DNA of 64,000 bases. Source: Anaerolineae bacterium (GTDB lineage Bacteria; Chloroflexota; Anaerolineae; Promineifilales; Promineifilaceae). The stretch spans positions 1-64,000 of the forward strand of contig JAHDWK010000006.1 of the NCBI GenBank assembly GCA_023382655.1. The letters are read 5' to 3'. The notes below the pieces were generated by a model. The model saw only the letters and a program-made list of their open reading frames with translations, was not told where the DNA came from and did not search any database. Shown piece by piece: positions 25,438 to 33,967 of this stretch; within the stretch, counting starts at the first letter, position 1; each line of letters opens with the position of its first letter. The position numbers and the translations under genes were made by a program.

Positions 25438-26289
25438 TTGCGTATCCGATTTTGGGGAGTACGCGGCACAATCCCAACCCCTGGCCCAGATACTATCAAA
25501 TACGGTGGCAACACCTCTTGTGTTGAAGTCACTACAGGCGACAAGCAACTTATCATTATAGACGCCGGCTCCGGCATACGCCATTTGGGCAAAGAACTGC
25601 TCAAAAACACACACGGTCGCATTACCGCCAGCATCCTCATCAGTCACACCCACTGGGATCATATTCAGGGTTTCCCCTTTTTTTCGCCCATCTTCGGCCG
25701 CAATAACCGCTTTGTGGTCGTGGGCAAAAAACGAGTTGGCAAACAACTGGAAGAAACAATGGCCGGGCAATTTATTGAGCCATATCTGCCCTTCTCCTAT
25801 AACTCATTACCCGCCGACCTGATCGTGAAGGAAGTGGGCGATCACGAAACTTTGATCATTGGCGATGACACCAAAGTGACCGTAGCCGATCTGAACCATC
25901 CGGGCGGCTGCCTGGGATTTCGTATTGAGAGCAATGGCGTCGTTTTTGTATATTGCAGCGACGTGAGTCATTATGACGATGGCTTTGACCAAAACTTGCT
26001 GAAACTGGCTCAAGACGCCGACCTTTTGGTCCACGATTCCCATTTTGGCTCTTTAGAAGAACGCAAACGGTTCAGCGAATACGGACATAGCTCCTGGATC
26101 GAAGCGGCGCAGGCCGCTATTGAAGCACGAGTAGGTTGCCTGGCCCTCTTTCACTATTCCCCCGACCTCACCGATGCCGAGTTAGACGAAATCATTATAA
26201 AGGCTCGCGAAGTTTTCCCCAAAACGATTTTGACCAGAGAAGGCATGGAAATTACCTTACCGCTGCATAACAACCAGTTGCCAGAATAA
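25438..26289 (+). CDS. MBL-fold metallo-hydrolase (PhnP-like)
   Basis: 283 residues from TTG 25438, preceded by GAGAGGTG. The start MRIRFWGVRGTIPTPG matches the cyclic-phosphodiesterase-like branch of the beta-lactamase fold. Metal ligands are HTHWDH near 70-75, NHPGG near 150, a Cys-Ser-Asp (CSDVSHYDDG), and a late HDSHF. The family cleaves phosphodiester or related ester bonds using two metals. Substrate unknown. It precedes a response regulator by 130 bases, and this stretch contains no ACGGCCGT octamers, unlike most of the window. Confidence 0.85.
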   Translation: MRIRFWGVRGTIPTPGPDTIKYGGNTSCVEVTTGDKQLIIIDAGSGIRHLGKELLKNTHGRITASILISHTHWDHIQGFPFFSPIFGRNNRFVVVGKKRVGKQLEETMAGQFIEPYLPFSYNSLPADLIVKEVGDHETLIIGDDTKVTVADLNHPGGCLGFRIESNGVVFVYCSDVSHYDDGFDQNLLKLAQDADLLVHDSHFGSLEERKRFSEYGHSSWIEAAQAAIEARVGCLALFHYSPDLTDAELDEIIIKAREVFPKTILTREGMEITLPLHNNQLPE

Positions 26290-26416
26290 GTTGCCGCCTC
26301 GCCGGCCAATTGCCTGAAAACGAGAATCGTCTAAAATATGTTTTGTTACTTCTCGTTATTTATGGTAAATGAAAAAAGCCGCAGCTCATATAACTGCGAC
26401 ATTCTCAGGAGTTATT

Positions 26417-26797
26417 TTGTCCCAATCAGTCCTGGTAGTAGATGACGAACCGATGGCCCGCACCTTATTGCGTCTCATGTTGATTCGAGCCGGGTTCAAC
26501 GTCACAGAAGCCGAAGATGGGTTCGATGCACTGGATAAAGTGCGTAAAAGCCGCCCTGATGTCATCTTGTTGGATGTGATGATGCCAGGGATGGATGGTT
26601 TTGCTGTCTGCGAAAGGCTGCGGAACGATGTGGACACAGCCGCTTTGCCCATTATTATGCTCAGCGCCAAAACAGATTTGGGCAGTATTAACCGGGGATT
26701 GCGAGTAGGGGCCACCGTTTATCTTACTAAACCCATCTCACCGGAGGATCTGACCCGCCATGTACGAGAAGCCCTGGAGAATGGCAAGAATGGCTGA
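26417..26797 (+). CDS. Single-domain response regulator (CheY-like receiver)
   Basis: 126 residues from TTG 26417, which follows AGGAG at good spacing (an ATG at 26369 has no ribosome site). One receiver domain: acidic pair DDE, phosphorylation Asp in VILLDVMMPGMDG, Ser/Thr position in IIMLSAKT, and Lys in YLTKPISPEDL. No output domain, so it probably acts through protein contacts. No histidine kinase is nearby. Confidence 0.9.
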   Translation: MSQSVLVVDDEPMARTLLRLMLIRAGFNVTEAEDGFDALDKVRKSRPDVILLDVMMPGMDGFAVCERLRNDVDTAALPIIMLSAKTDLGSINRGLRVGATVYLTKPISPEDLTRHVREALENGKNG

Positions 26798-26876
26798 TTA
26801 GTTGCACCGGCTATTTTCTTGTGATAAAAAAACACAAAGAGACTTGAACTGCAAATAAACCTGGAGGCTATGAATT

Positions 26877-27077
26877 ATGTTGGTTAAACGGCTGGCACTT
26901 GTGGCCATATCATTAACGGTAGGCTTTTTAGTTACCTGGCTCATCGTCATCACGATTGCTGAAACCAATCTGGAACAGTACGGTATCTGGTACACCGGTT
27001 TTACGGCGCTGGCCATTGCGAGTGCTCTCGCGGTATGGCTGGACAAGTTTATGGGCACCGAAATTCTGCCAAAATAG
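26877..27077 (+). CDS. Small two-helix membrane protein, unknown
   Basis: 66 residues with two membrane helices (about 5-27 and 38-57) and an acidic loop between (AETNLEQYGIW). A ribosome-like GGAGG lies about 10 bases before the ATG. No family recognised. It follows the response regulator and ends just before a strong terminator. Confidence 0.6.
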   Translation: MLVKRLALVAISLTVGFLVTWLIVITIAETNLEQYGIWYTGFTALAIASALAVWLDKFMGTEILPK

Positions 27078-27103
27078 CTGTATTATGTTTGGAAAAATGT
27101 CAT

Positions 27104-27137
27104 AAAAAAGGTCTCCATCATACGAGGAGACCTTTTT
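27104..27137 (+). terminator. Rho-independent terminator
   Basis: AAAAAAGGTCTCC pairs with GGAGACCTTTTT around a 9-base loop, ending in TTTTT on the plus strand. It closes the unit of MBL hydrolase, response regulator and small membrane protein, and lies 38 bases before folD. Confidence 0.9.
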
Positions 27138-27174
27138 GCTTTCAGGCGGCTCAATAAGACAAAGAGAGGTGAGT

Positions 27175-28059
27175 ATGTCGGCACAAATTATTGATGGGAA
27201 AGTCATCGCGGCAAAGGTGCGCGAGCAAGTGGCAGAAGGGGTGGCCAATCTAAAAGCAAAACATGGGTATACGCCGGGACTGGCGACGGTATTGGTAGGG
27301 GAAGACCCGGCATCAGCGACATATGTGCGTAGCAAACAGAAGATGTGTGAATCATTGGGCATTCGTTCCTCAGGCCATCATCTACCGGCGGATGCATCTC
27401 AGGCCGATGTGCAAGCGTTGGTGACGGGCCTCAATGCTAACCCGGAGATCAATGGGATTCTGGTGCAGTTGCCGCTGCCTAAACACATTGATGAAGAAAC
27501 CATTTTGAACTCGATTGATCTAACGAAGGATGTGGACGGCTTTCACCCGGTTAACATCGGTCGGCTGGCAATGAAGGGGCGTGATCCGCTGTTTATCCCC
27601 TGTACGCCGGCCGGATGCATGGTGCTATTGGCAGAAGCCGGCGTGCAGATGCGCGGTGCGGAAGCGGTAATTGTGGGGCGGTCAAATATCGTGGGGCTGC
27701 CGATGGCAATGCTGCTGCAAAAAGCGGATGCGACGGTGACCATTTGCCACAGCCGCACCCGGGATTTGCGCGAACATTTGCGGCGGGCGGATATTGTGGT
27801 GGCCGCCATTGGCCGGGCAGAAATGATTACGGGGGACATGTTGAAGCCGGGCACGGCCGTGATAGACGTAGGCATTAACCGTGTAGATGACCCCACTGCC
27901 AAAAATGGCTACCGGCTGGTGGGCGATGTGCATTATGAGTCGGCAGCCGAAGTGGCCGGCGCTATTACCCCCGTGCCGGGTGGCGTAGGGCCAATGACCA
28001 TTGCCATGCTCATGCAAAACACATTGCGTGCCGCCGAAATGGCCCAGGGCATAAAATAA
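27175..28059 (+). CDS. folD: Bifunctional methylenetetrahydrofolate dehydrogenase/cyclohydrolase
   Basis: 294 residues from ATG 27175 (GAGAGGTGAGT upstream; the 27136 start has no site). Converts 5,10-methylene-THF to 10-formyl-THF via NADP-dependent oxidation and hydrolysis. Signatures present: [14 protein letters not shown] with the catalytic Lys, [38 protein letters not shown] (NADP site) and [11 protein letters not shown]. It lies between a terminator and the O-antigen ligase-like gene. Confidence 0.97.
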   Translation: MSAQIIDGKVIAAKVREQVAEGVANLKAKHGYTPGLATVLVGEDPASATYVRSKQKMCESLGIRSSGHHLPADASQADVQALVTGLNANPEINGILVQLPLPKHIDEETILNSIDLTKDVDGFHPVNIGRLAMKGRDPLFIPCTPAGCMVLLAEAGVQMRGAEAVIVGRSNIVGLPMAMLLQKADATVTICHSRTRDLREHLRRADIVVAAIGRAEMITGDMLKPGTAVIDVGINRVDDPTAKNGYRLVGDVHYESAAEVAGAITPVPGGVGPMTIAMLMQNTLRAAEMAQGIK

Positions 28060-28144
28060 TCCGCGTTTGACAGTAGTAGTTGGCTGGTGGTAGATGGCGG
28101 GCAAGTAATTGCCACCTGCCACTTGCCAGGCGTCACAAAGGACT

Positions 28145-29848
28145 ATGACCACCCATTTATCACATGGCTTGCGTAAAGTGCGTCTGGGGCTGGGGCAGAT
28201 GCGGCTGCGCCGAACGCCGCTGGATTTTCCCCTACTTCTGTTTTTCCTGACATTGTTTTTGAGCCTCTGGCTCTCTTATTCAGCCCGGCTGGCGCTGAAT
28301 AAGTTCTGGATATTGATGGCGGCGCTGCTTGTGTATTATGCGATCACGGCCGTGCCGCGCCGTTATGCTCTGTGGATCGCCGCAACCTGTGGCATACTGG
28401 CTGCCGGGCTGACCATCTTTTTCCTGACGGCAGGTGTCTGGCATCGGGGGTTGGCTTTTGCCGGGGGCTTCTTCCCAGCTTTTTACCGGCTTCTCTCCCT
28501 GCGGTTGTTTTGGCCCCTGCTGCTACCGCACACTAACGTGGTCGCCGGGCATATTGTTATGCTCCTGCCCTATGTTATGGCCGTCTTGCTATTTGCGCAC
28601 CGGGACAAACGCGCCAAATTGGGTATGGGTACGGCCGTTTGCCTGGTAATCGCGCTGGCTGGATTGCTCCTCACCCGGTCGGTTGGCGCCTGGCTGTCGT
28701 TGGTGGTCGGGTTAGGGGTGTGGGGATTGTGGCCGGTTAGCGGCAAATTGGTCGCTTTGCTGCCCCTGCCACGTCGCCTCTTGTATGGCCTGTTAGTTGT
28801 ACTGATGATGGTAGGTGGGGCGGCGGTAGTATGGTTGATCATCAACCAGGATCTACTCGGCGGACAAACATTAGCGGACAGATTGACGTTGGCAGGCAGC
28901 GCCTGGCGATTGGTGCAAGATTATTCCTGGTTCGGCAGTGGGTTGGCTTCATTCCCCGCTCTCTATGCTGAATATGTGCAAGTGGTGCCCAACTTCTACC
29001 TGATTTATAGCAATTTTTATCTGGATGTATTGTTGGAACTGGGGCCGTTAGGGGCTATGTGGCTGCTGGCCATATGGGTGGGTGCAGCATGGTTGGTGGG
29101 GCAAGCCTTGCGCCGCAGCCTGGCCCGGCCATACCCGCATCGTGGCGACATGTACTGGTTGCGGTGGGCCGCGCTGGCCAGTCTGGTCATCATTTTTGTG
29201 CATGGGCTGGTAGACAACACGCTGTTTGGCGGCCTGGGGACGCCGCTGCTTTTTTTCACGCCGGCCATGGCGGTGCTGGTTTCCCGGCACAAAGCTGAGG
29301 TGGAGACGTTATTCTTTAATAAACGATGGGCCTGGGGCACGGCCGTAACGCTGTTCATCATGGTTATCCTTATGGCCGCTTTCCGCCAGCCGCTACTGGC
29401 CGATTGGTACGCTTATCAAGGGGCACAGGCCATGGATCGGATGCTGCTGGTGGGGTGGCCGAGTAACCAGTGGCATACCACTCATCAGGCTACCATGTTA
29501 GCGCCGACACGCCACTATTTTGAACAGTCGGTGGGGTGGGACAACCACAACCGCACCACCCGGCAGCGGTTAGGCATGATGGCAATGTGGCAGCGGGATT
29601 GGGACACGGCCGTTAACCATTTGCAGGAAGCCTATAGCCAAGACCCGACCCATCGCGGCGTGATCAAATCATTGGGTTATGCTTACGTGTGGCAGGGGCA
29701 GCCGCAAAAAGCATACCCGTTGCTCATCCAAATTCCCGAAGCCAGCGCGGAAATGGAAACCTATATCGCGTACTGGTCGAAATTGAATCAGCCCGATCTG
29801 GCGGAAAAAGCCACGGCGGCGTTCACCTATCTGAGCAGCACACCATAA
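28145..29848 (+). CDS. O-antigen ligase-like (Wzy_C) membrane protein with TPR-like C-terminus
   Basis: 567 residues from ATG 28145 (AAAGGACT). About 10-11 membrane helices occupy residues 25-420. The ligase-type loop contains LAGSAWRLVQDYSWFGSGLASFPALYAEYVQ, the expected Wzy_C region, between helices. A soluble C-terminus (about 440-567) has TPR-like helical pairs (WQRDWDTAVNHLQEAYSQDP, LGYAYVWQGQPQKAYPL). Such proteins polymerise or ligate surface glycan units outside the membrane. Downstream genes for a carbamoyltransferase and GT4 support a surface-glycan role. Confidence 0.82.
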   Translation: MTTHLSHGLRKVRLGLGQMRLRRTPLDFPLLLFFLTLFLSLWLSYSARLALNKFWILMAALLVYYAITAVPRRYALWIAATCGILAAGLTIFFLTAGVWHRGLAFAGGFFPAFYRLLSLRLFWPLLLPHTNVVAGHIVMLLPYVMAVLLFAHRDKRAKLGMGTAVCLVIALAGLLLTRSVGAWLSLVVGLGVWGLWPVSGKLVALLPLPRRLLYGLLVVLMMVGGAAVVWLIINQDLLGGQTLADRLTLAGSAWRLVQDYSWFGSGLASFPALYAEYVQVVPNFYLIYSNFYLDVLLELGPLGAMWLLAIWVGAAWLVGQALRRSLARPYPHRGDMYWLRWAALASLVIIFVHGLVDNTLFGGLGTPLLFFTPAMAVLVSRHKAEVETLFFNKRWAWGTAVTLFIMVILMAAFRQPLLADWYAYQGAQAMDRMLLVGWPSNQWHTTHQATMLAPTRHYFEQSVGWDNHNRTTRQRLGMMAMWQRDWDTAVNHLQEAYSQDPTHRGVIKSLGYAYVWQGQPQKAYPLLIQIPEASAEMETYIAYWSKLNQPDLAEKATAAFTYLSSTP

Positions 29849-29972
29849 TGCTCACACCATTGGCCCCGCTTGTGACCATTTTCAGTAGAATCTGCATCCT
29901 GGCTTAACCTTCGCTATAATCCCCTAAAAATCATGCGGGATGGATTTTCACCCCCCATACATGAGGATAATT

Positions 29973-30149
29973 ATGCTTGAATCTACAAAATCACGCGCGG
30001 GCGTATTGAAAGAGTTGTTTGGCTTCTTGTGGAAACGCAAGATGTGGTGGCTCATTCCTATGATCGTGGTGCTGCTTGTTTTTGGGGCGCTGCTGATTTT
30101 GGCCTCGGCTTCACCAGCATTTGCTCCGTTCATCTACACTCTGTTCTAA
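29973..30149 (+). CDS. DUF5989 small membrane protein
   Basis: 58 residues from ATG 29973, preceded by GAGGATAATT. Pattern: KELFGFLWKRKMWWLIPMIVVLL, one membrane hairpin or helix, and the conserved end APFIYTLF. This matches the DUF5989 family, which is regularly encoded beside carbamoyltransferases and SxtJ-like proteins. Function unknown; possibly a membrane partner of that pair. Confidence 0.82.
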   Translation: MLESTKSRAGVLKELFGFLWKRKMWWLIPMIVVLLVFGALLILASASPAFAPFIYTLF

Positions 30150-30158
30150 CCGCGAGAG

Positions 30159-30191
30159 AGACCTGACAGGTTTCAGAAACCTGTCAGGTCT
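30159..30191. repeat. Short AGACCTGACAGGT hairpin copy
   Basis: AGACCTGACAGGTTT and AAACCTGTCAGGTCT form a 15-base stem with a three-base loop, the ends-only version of the 63-bp repeats at 16084-16144 and 47238-47300. It lies between the DUF5989 and SxtJ-like genes. Confidence 0.9.
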
Positions 30192-30205
30192 GAATTTCCA
30201 GACCC

Positions 30206-30766
30206 ATGTTGGAACTATTAAGCATCATCGTTCTCATTTTGCTGACCATGGTTAGTTATGCGTCTGGGGTGACGCTGGCAGCCAACCGGCGGGAATACCC
30301 CACGGCCGTACTCGACCTGCTCATTGTCGCCGTGTTATGGCTGATCCTTTTCTGGCTGCGGCCGCAAGTAGACCGTCTGCCGCTGCTGGCTGTAACCATC
30401 GGCCTGGGCGTGGTCGTGGGCTATCTGGGGGGCGCGGTGCGGCTGGCGGGGCGAAAGGATGTGCATGTGCTGCCCGCCTCGGAACTGCCGGAACATGCGC
30501 GGGAAAAGGTGGGAGACACGGCCGTACCCCCCCACAACATCTTCAAACGCGGCTGGCGGCGCTGGAGTGACTTTGCCGGGCGCATGGGCGATGTACAGGG
30601 GCGGCTGCTGATGGGCTTCTTCTACTTCGTCGTCGTCACTCCTTTTGGCCTGGGTATGCGCCTGCTTTCCGACCCTCTGGCCATCAAAAAATCCCCTCCC
30701 CATTCCAACTGGCATCCTAAAGAAAGCACCGACCTGACGCTGGAAGCGGCAAAAGAACAAGGATAA
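30206..30766 (+). CDS. SxtJ-like membrane protein
   Basis: 186 residues. Three hydrophobic helices lie in the N-terminal 80 residues. A soluble segment follows, and the C-terminus has WSDFAGRMGDVQGRLLMGFFYFVVVTPFGLG, the pattern of the SxtJ/Wzx-independent carbamoyltransferase partner seen in saxitoxin-type and glycan clusters. The stop TAA is directly followed by the carbamoyltransferase ATG, so the two are translationally coupled. Function of the family unknown; anchoring the enzyme at the membrane is inference. Confidence 0.7.
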   Translation: MLELLSIIVLILLTMVSYASGVTLAANRREYPTAVLDLLIVAVLWLILFWLRPQVDRLPLLAVTIGLGVVVGYLGGAVRLAGRKDVHVLPASELPEHAREKVGDTAVPPHNIFKRGWRRWSDFAGRMGDVQGRLLMGFFYFVVVTPFGLGMRLLSDPLAIKKSPPHSNWHPKESTDLTLEAAKEQG

Positions 30767-32545
30767 ATGTACATCCTCGGAATTTCCTGTTTTTACCACG
30801 ACGCCGCCGCTATTCTGCTGCATGATGGGCTGCTGGTGGCGGCGGCCGAAGAAGAGCGGTTTAGTCGCCAGAAGCATGACGCCAGTTTTCCCCACCAGGC
30901 CATCGCCTTTTGCCTGCAAACGGCCGCAATTACGGCCAATGACCTGGACTATGTGGTCTTTTACGAGAAGCCGCTGCTGAAATTTGAGCGCATTCTCAAG
31001 ACGCAGCTTTCCGCTTTTCCCCGCTCCTGGCGGGCATTTGGCGAAGCGATGATCGCCTGGATGGGGGACAAGTTGTGGGTGAAGACGCACATTCAGCAAA
31101 ATGTGGGCATCCCCCCGGAAAAAATCCTGTTTATTGACCATCACCTGTCCCATGCGGCCAGCGCCTTTTTTGCCTCGCCGTTTCAGGAAGCGGCCGTACT
31201 GACGATTGACGGTGTGGGCGAATGGACAACGACGGCGCGGGGACGGGGCACGGCCGTGTGGGATAGCGGTGGGGGTCAAAATTCACTCGTCCTCAGCGAA
31301 GAGCAGCGTTTTCCCCATTCATTGGGGCTGCTCTATTCCGCCTTCACCGCCTTCCTCGGTTTTCATGTCAACAGCGGCGAGTATAAAGTGATGGGCATGT
31401 CGCCGTATGGCGAGCCATGCTACCTGGACAAGATAGACAAAATTTTCAAGGTGTATGAGGATGGCAGCTTTTGGACGAATATGGATTACTTTAGCTACCA
31501 TTATTCGCACACCACCACCTTCAATCAGAAATTTATAGACCTCTTTGGCCCGCCGCGCATTCACAGTGATGACTTTTTCACCACCAAAACCAATCCCGGC
31601 GTAGACTCCCACGATCCGCAAGTAAAACAAAACCAGCATTACGCCGACATCGCCGCCAGCATCCAATTGGTGACTGAAGAGGCATTGCTCAAGCTGCTGC
31701 GCTCCTTGCACCAGCAAACGGGGCTGCCGCATGTGTGTATTGCCGGTGGCGTGGGGCTAAACAGCAAAGCCAACGGCCGTATCCTCAAGGAAACCCCCTT
31801 CACCGATGTCTTCATCCAACCGGCGGCGGGGGACAGCGGCGGCGCGTTGGGGGCGGCGCTGTATGTGTACCATGTGCTGCTGGGGGAGCCGCGCCGGTTT
31901 GTGCAGGAGCATAACTATTGGGGCGCGGCCTATGGCGACGCCGAGATTGAAGAGGCGCTAAAGGAGACCGGCTTCCGTTATGAACGGATTGAGGATGAGG
32001 CGAAATTGACGGAAACGGCCGTCGCCGACATCCTGCAAGGCAAAGTGATCGCCTGGTTTCAGGGGCGGTTTGAATGGGGGCCACGCGCATTGGGCAGCCG
32101 CAGCATCATCGCCGACCCTCGCCGGGCGGAGATGAAAGAGATCATCAACGCCAAAATCAAGTTCCGCGAACCGTTTCGGCCGTTTGCCCCCGTCATCATT
32201 GCTGAGGCCGTCGCCGACTATTTTGACATGGTGAACCCGGCGCAAAACAAGATGGCCCCCTTCATGCTCACCGTCGAGCGCTTCCAGGAAGGGCCGGGCG
32301 AACGAGTACCCGCCGTCAACCATCTGGGCACGGGGCGGCTGCAAAGCGTGCGCCGCGACTGGAACCCCCGTTATTACGACCTGGTTTACCAGTTTGGGCA
32401 GGCTACGGCCGTGCCCATCCTCATCAACACCAGCTTCAACCTGCGCGGCGAACCCATCGTCAACACCCCCGCCAACGCCCTGAAAACCTTCGGCCACAGC
32501 GACCTGGATACATTGGTAATGGGGAATTATGTGGTGAGGAAATAA
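30767..32545 (+). CDS. Carbamoyltransferase (NodU/CmcH/TobZ family)
   Basis: 592 residues. Transfers a carbamoyl group from carbamoyl phosphate, via carbamoyl-AMP, to a hydroxyl. The N-terminal Kae1-like domain starts MYILGISCFYHDAAA and contains the metal site IDHHLSHAASAFFASPF and HVNSGEYKVMGMSPYG. The C-terminal YrdC-like nucleotide domain has GRFEWGPRALGSRSIIADPR, FREPFRPFAP and INTSFNLRGEPIV. With DUF5989, SxtJ-like, Wzy_C-like and GT4 genes around it, carbamoylation of a surface sugar is the likely role; an antibiotic-type substrate is less likely, as no biosynthetic genes are near. Confidence 0.93.
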   Translation: MYILGISCFYHDAAAILLHDGLLVAAAEEERFSRQKHDASFPHQAIAFCLQTAAITANDLDYVVFYEKPLLKFERILKTQLSAFPRSWRAFGEAMIAWMGDKLWVKTHIQQNVGIPPEKILFIDHHLSHAASAFFASPFQEAAVLTIDGVGEWTTTARGRGTAVWDSGGGQNSLVLSEEQRFPHSLGLLYSAFTAFLGFHVNSGEYKVMGMSPYGEPCYLDKIDKIFKVYEDGSFWTNMDYFSYHYSHTTTFNQKFIDLFGPPRIHSDDFFTTKTNPGVDSHDPQVKQNQHYADIAASIQLVTEEALLKLLRSLHQQTGLPHVCIAGGVGLNSKANGRILKETPFTDVFIQPAAGDSGGALGAALYVYHVLLGEPRRFVQEHNYWGAAYGDAEIEEALKETGFRYERIEDEAKLTETAVADILQGKVIAWFQGRFEWGPRALGSRSIIADPRRAEMKEIINAKIKFREPFRPFAPVIIAEAVADYFDMVNPAQNKMAPFMLTVERFQEGPGERVPAVNHLGTGRLQSVRRDWNPRYYDLVYQFGQATAVPILINTSFNLRGEPIVNTPANALKTFGHSDLDTLVMGNYVVRK

Positions 32546-32548
32546 TTG

Positions 32549-32606
32549 ACGTGATGCGTGATGCGTGACCGGAGCCTCCTCACGCATTACGTATCACGCA
32601 TCACGG
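32549..32606. repeat. Heptamer (GATGCGT) hairpin repeat
   Basis: GTGATGCGTGATGCGTGACC faces CTCACGCATTACGTATCACG and a further CATCACG. It lies between the carbamoyltransferase and GT4 genes. Same family as 6119-6168 and 55913-55957. Confidence 0.85.
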
Positions 32607-32618
32607 GATTGAGCAGCC

Positions 32619-33908
32619 ATGAACCGTATGCACATCGCTATGTTCACCAATACCTACCTGCCATTTACCAACGGTATTACCCGCTCCATCCACAGCTTTC
32701 GGCAGGCGTTGGAGGGGGAATTGGGACACAATGTCTTTGTTTTTGCTCAGGGCGCAGATGATTACGAAGAGCCTGAGCCGTTTATCTTTCGCTATCCATC
32801 ATTGGAAATTCCCTTCCAGAAGTATCCACTCACTATTCCTGTTTCCCGCTTTGTAGATCGGCTGATGCCCCGGCTGAAGTTAGATGTGATCCACGCCCAC
32901 CATCCCGCCCCGCTGGGCACAGAAGCAGCGCGCCACGCCCGGCAGTTGGGGCTACCACTGATATTCACCCACCACACCTATTACCAGGAATATGGGCATT
33001 ATTTGGGGCTGCCGGAAGAGACCGGACGGCGGGTGATTGAAAGCTGGATTGCCGACTATATGAAACAATGCCAGCATATCATCGCCCCCAGCCCCAGCAT
33101 CAAACAAATGATTGAGACGACCTATGGCATCCACGACCGGTTGACGGTGATACCCACGGGGATTGACACACGGCCGTATACCGCTGCCGACGGCCGTGCC
33201 TTCCGCCAGCAACTTAACTGGGGTGATGACACCATCCTCATCTCCGTCGGTCGCATGGCCGATGAGAAAAACTGGCCCACCCTACTCGATGCAGTCGCCA
33301 TTCTCTTTGCCCGGCAGCCACATGTACGTCTGGTGCTGCTAGGTGATGGCCCGGCCCGCCACGACCTGGAAAAATACAGTGAAGAATTAGGCATTGCCGA
33401 CCGGGTAACATTCACCGGGAATGTGCCCTTTGATGATGTGCCCTCGTACCTGAAAGCGGCCGATCTCTTCTGTTTTGCCTCGGTCACAGAAACGCAGGGA
33501 TTGGTGACGCTGGAAGCGATGGCCGCCGGGCTGCCGGTAGTCGCCGTAGACGCTACCGGCACAGCAGACGCCGTTGACCATGAGGTAGATGGGCTGCTCA
33601 CACCCAATGACAGCGAGGCGCTGGCGGCCGCTATGGAGCGCGTGTTGGCGGATGAGGAATTGGGGGCGCGGTTGCGGGAGGCAACGGCCGTGAAAGCCGC
33701 CCAATTCGACATCGTCACCCTCTCCCAACAACTGGTAGACCTCTATCACCAGGCCATCGAAGACAAACAAGCCGACCGCACCATCCAGATGGATGAGAAA
33801 AAATCCATCTTCAACGTAGACTGGAGAAAACCCCTCTCCATCCTCGAAGAAACAATCGCCGAATTAGAGAACTTGCTCACCAAATCGGTACACACCGAAG
33901 AAAAATAA
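32619..33908 (+). CDS. GT4 glycosyltransferase (diacylglycerol/mannosyl type)
   Basis: 429 residues with the GT-B fold of family 4. N-terminal FTNTYLPFTNGITRSIHSF, and VIHAHHPAPLGTEAA then THHTYY, give the acceptor-site pattern of 1,2-diacylglycerol glucosyl- or mannosyltransferases. The donor-site motif is ETQGLVTLEAMAAGLPVVAV (EX7E). The tail after residue 385 is an unusual charged extension (MDEKKSIFNVDW...). It probably glycosylates a lipid or lipid-linked acceptor and closes the glycan block. It ends facing btuD. Confidence 0.88.
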   Translation: MNRMHIAMFTNTYLPFTNGITRSIHSFRQALEGELGHNVFVFAQGADDYEEPEPFIFRYPSLEIPFQKYPLTIPVSRFVDRLMPRLKLDVIHAHHPAPLGTEAARHARQLGLPLIFTHHTYYQEYGHYLGLPEETGRRVIESWIADYMKQCQHIIAPSPSIKQMIETTYGIHDRLTVIPTGIDTRPYTAADGRAFRQQLNWGDDTILISVGRMADEKNWPTLLDAVAILFARQPHVRLVLLGDGPARHDLEKYSEELGIADRVTFTGNVPFDDVPSYLKAADLFCFASVTETQGLVTLEAMAAGLPVVAVDATGTADAVDHEVDGLLTPNDSEALAAAMERVLADEELGARLREATAVKAAQFDIVTLSQQLVDLYHQAIEDKQADRTIQMDEKKSIFNVDWRKPLSILEETIAELENLLTKSVHTEEK

Positions 33909-33967
33909 TGCCGTAAACAGCCACAAATGATACGAATTCATGCTGTAGCGCGATTTGGAAAATCACC

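Noticed and set aside
30335..31279. Minus-strand frame of 314 codons opposite the SxtJ-like and carbamoyltransferase genes
   Set aside because: It spans two clear plus-strand genes and shows no motif of its own.
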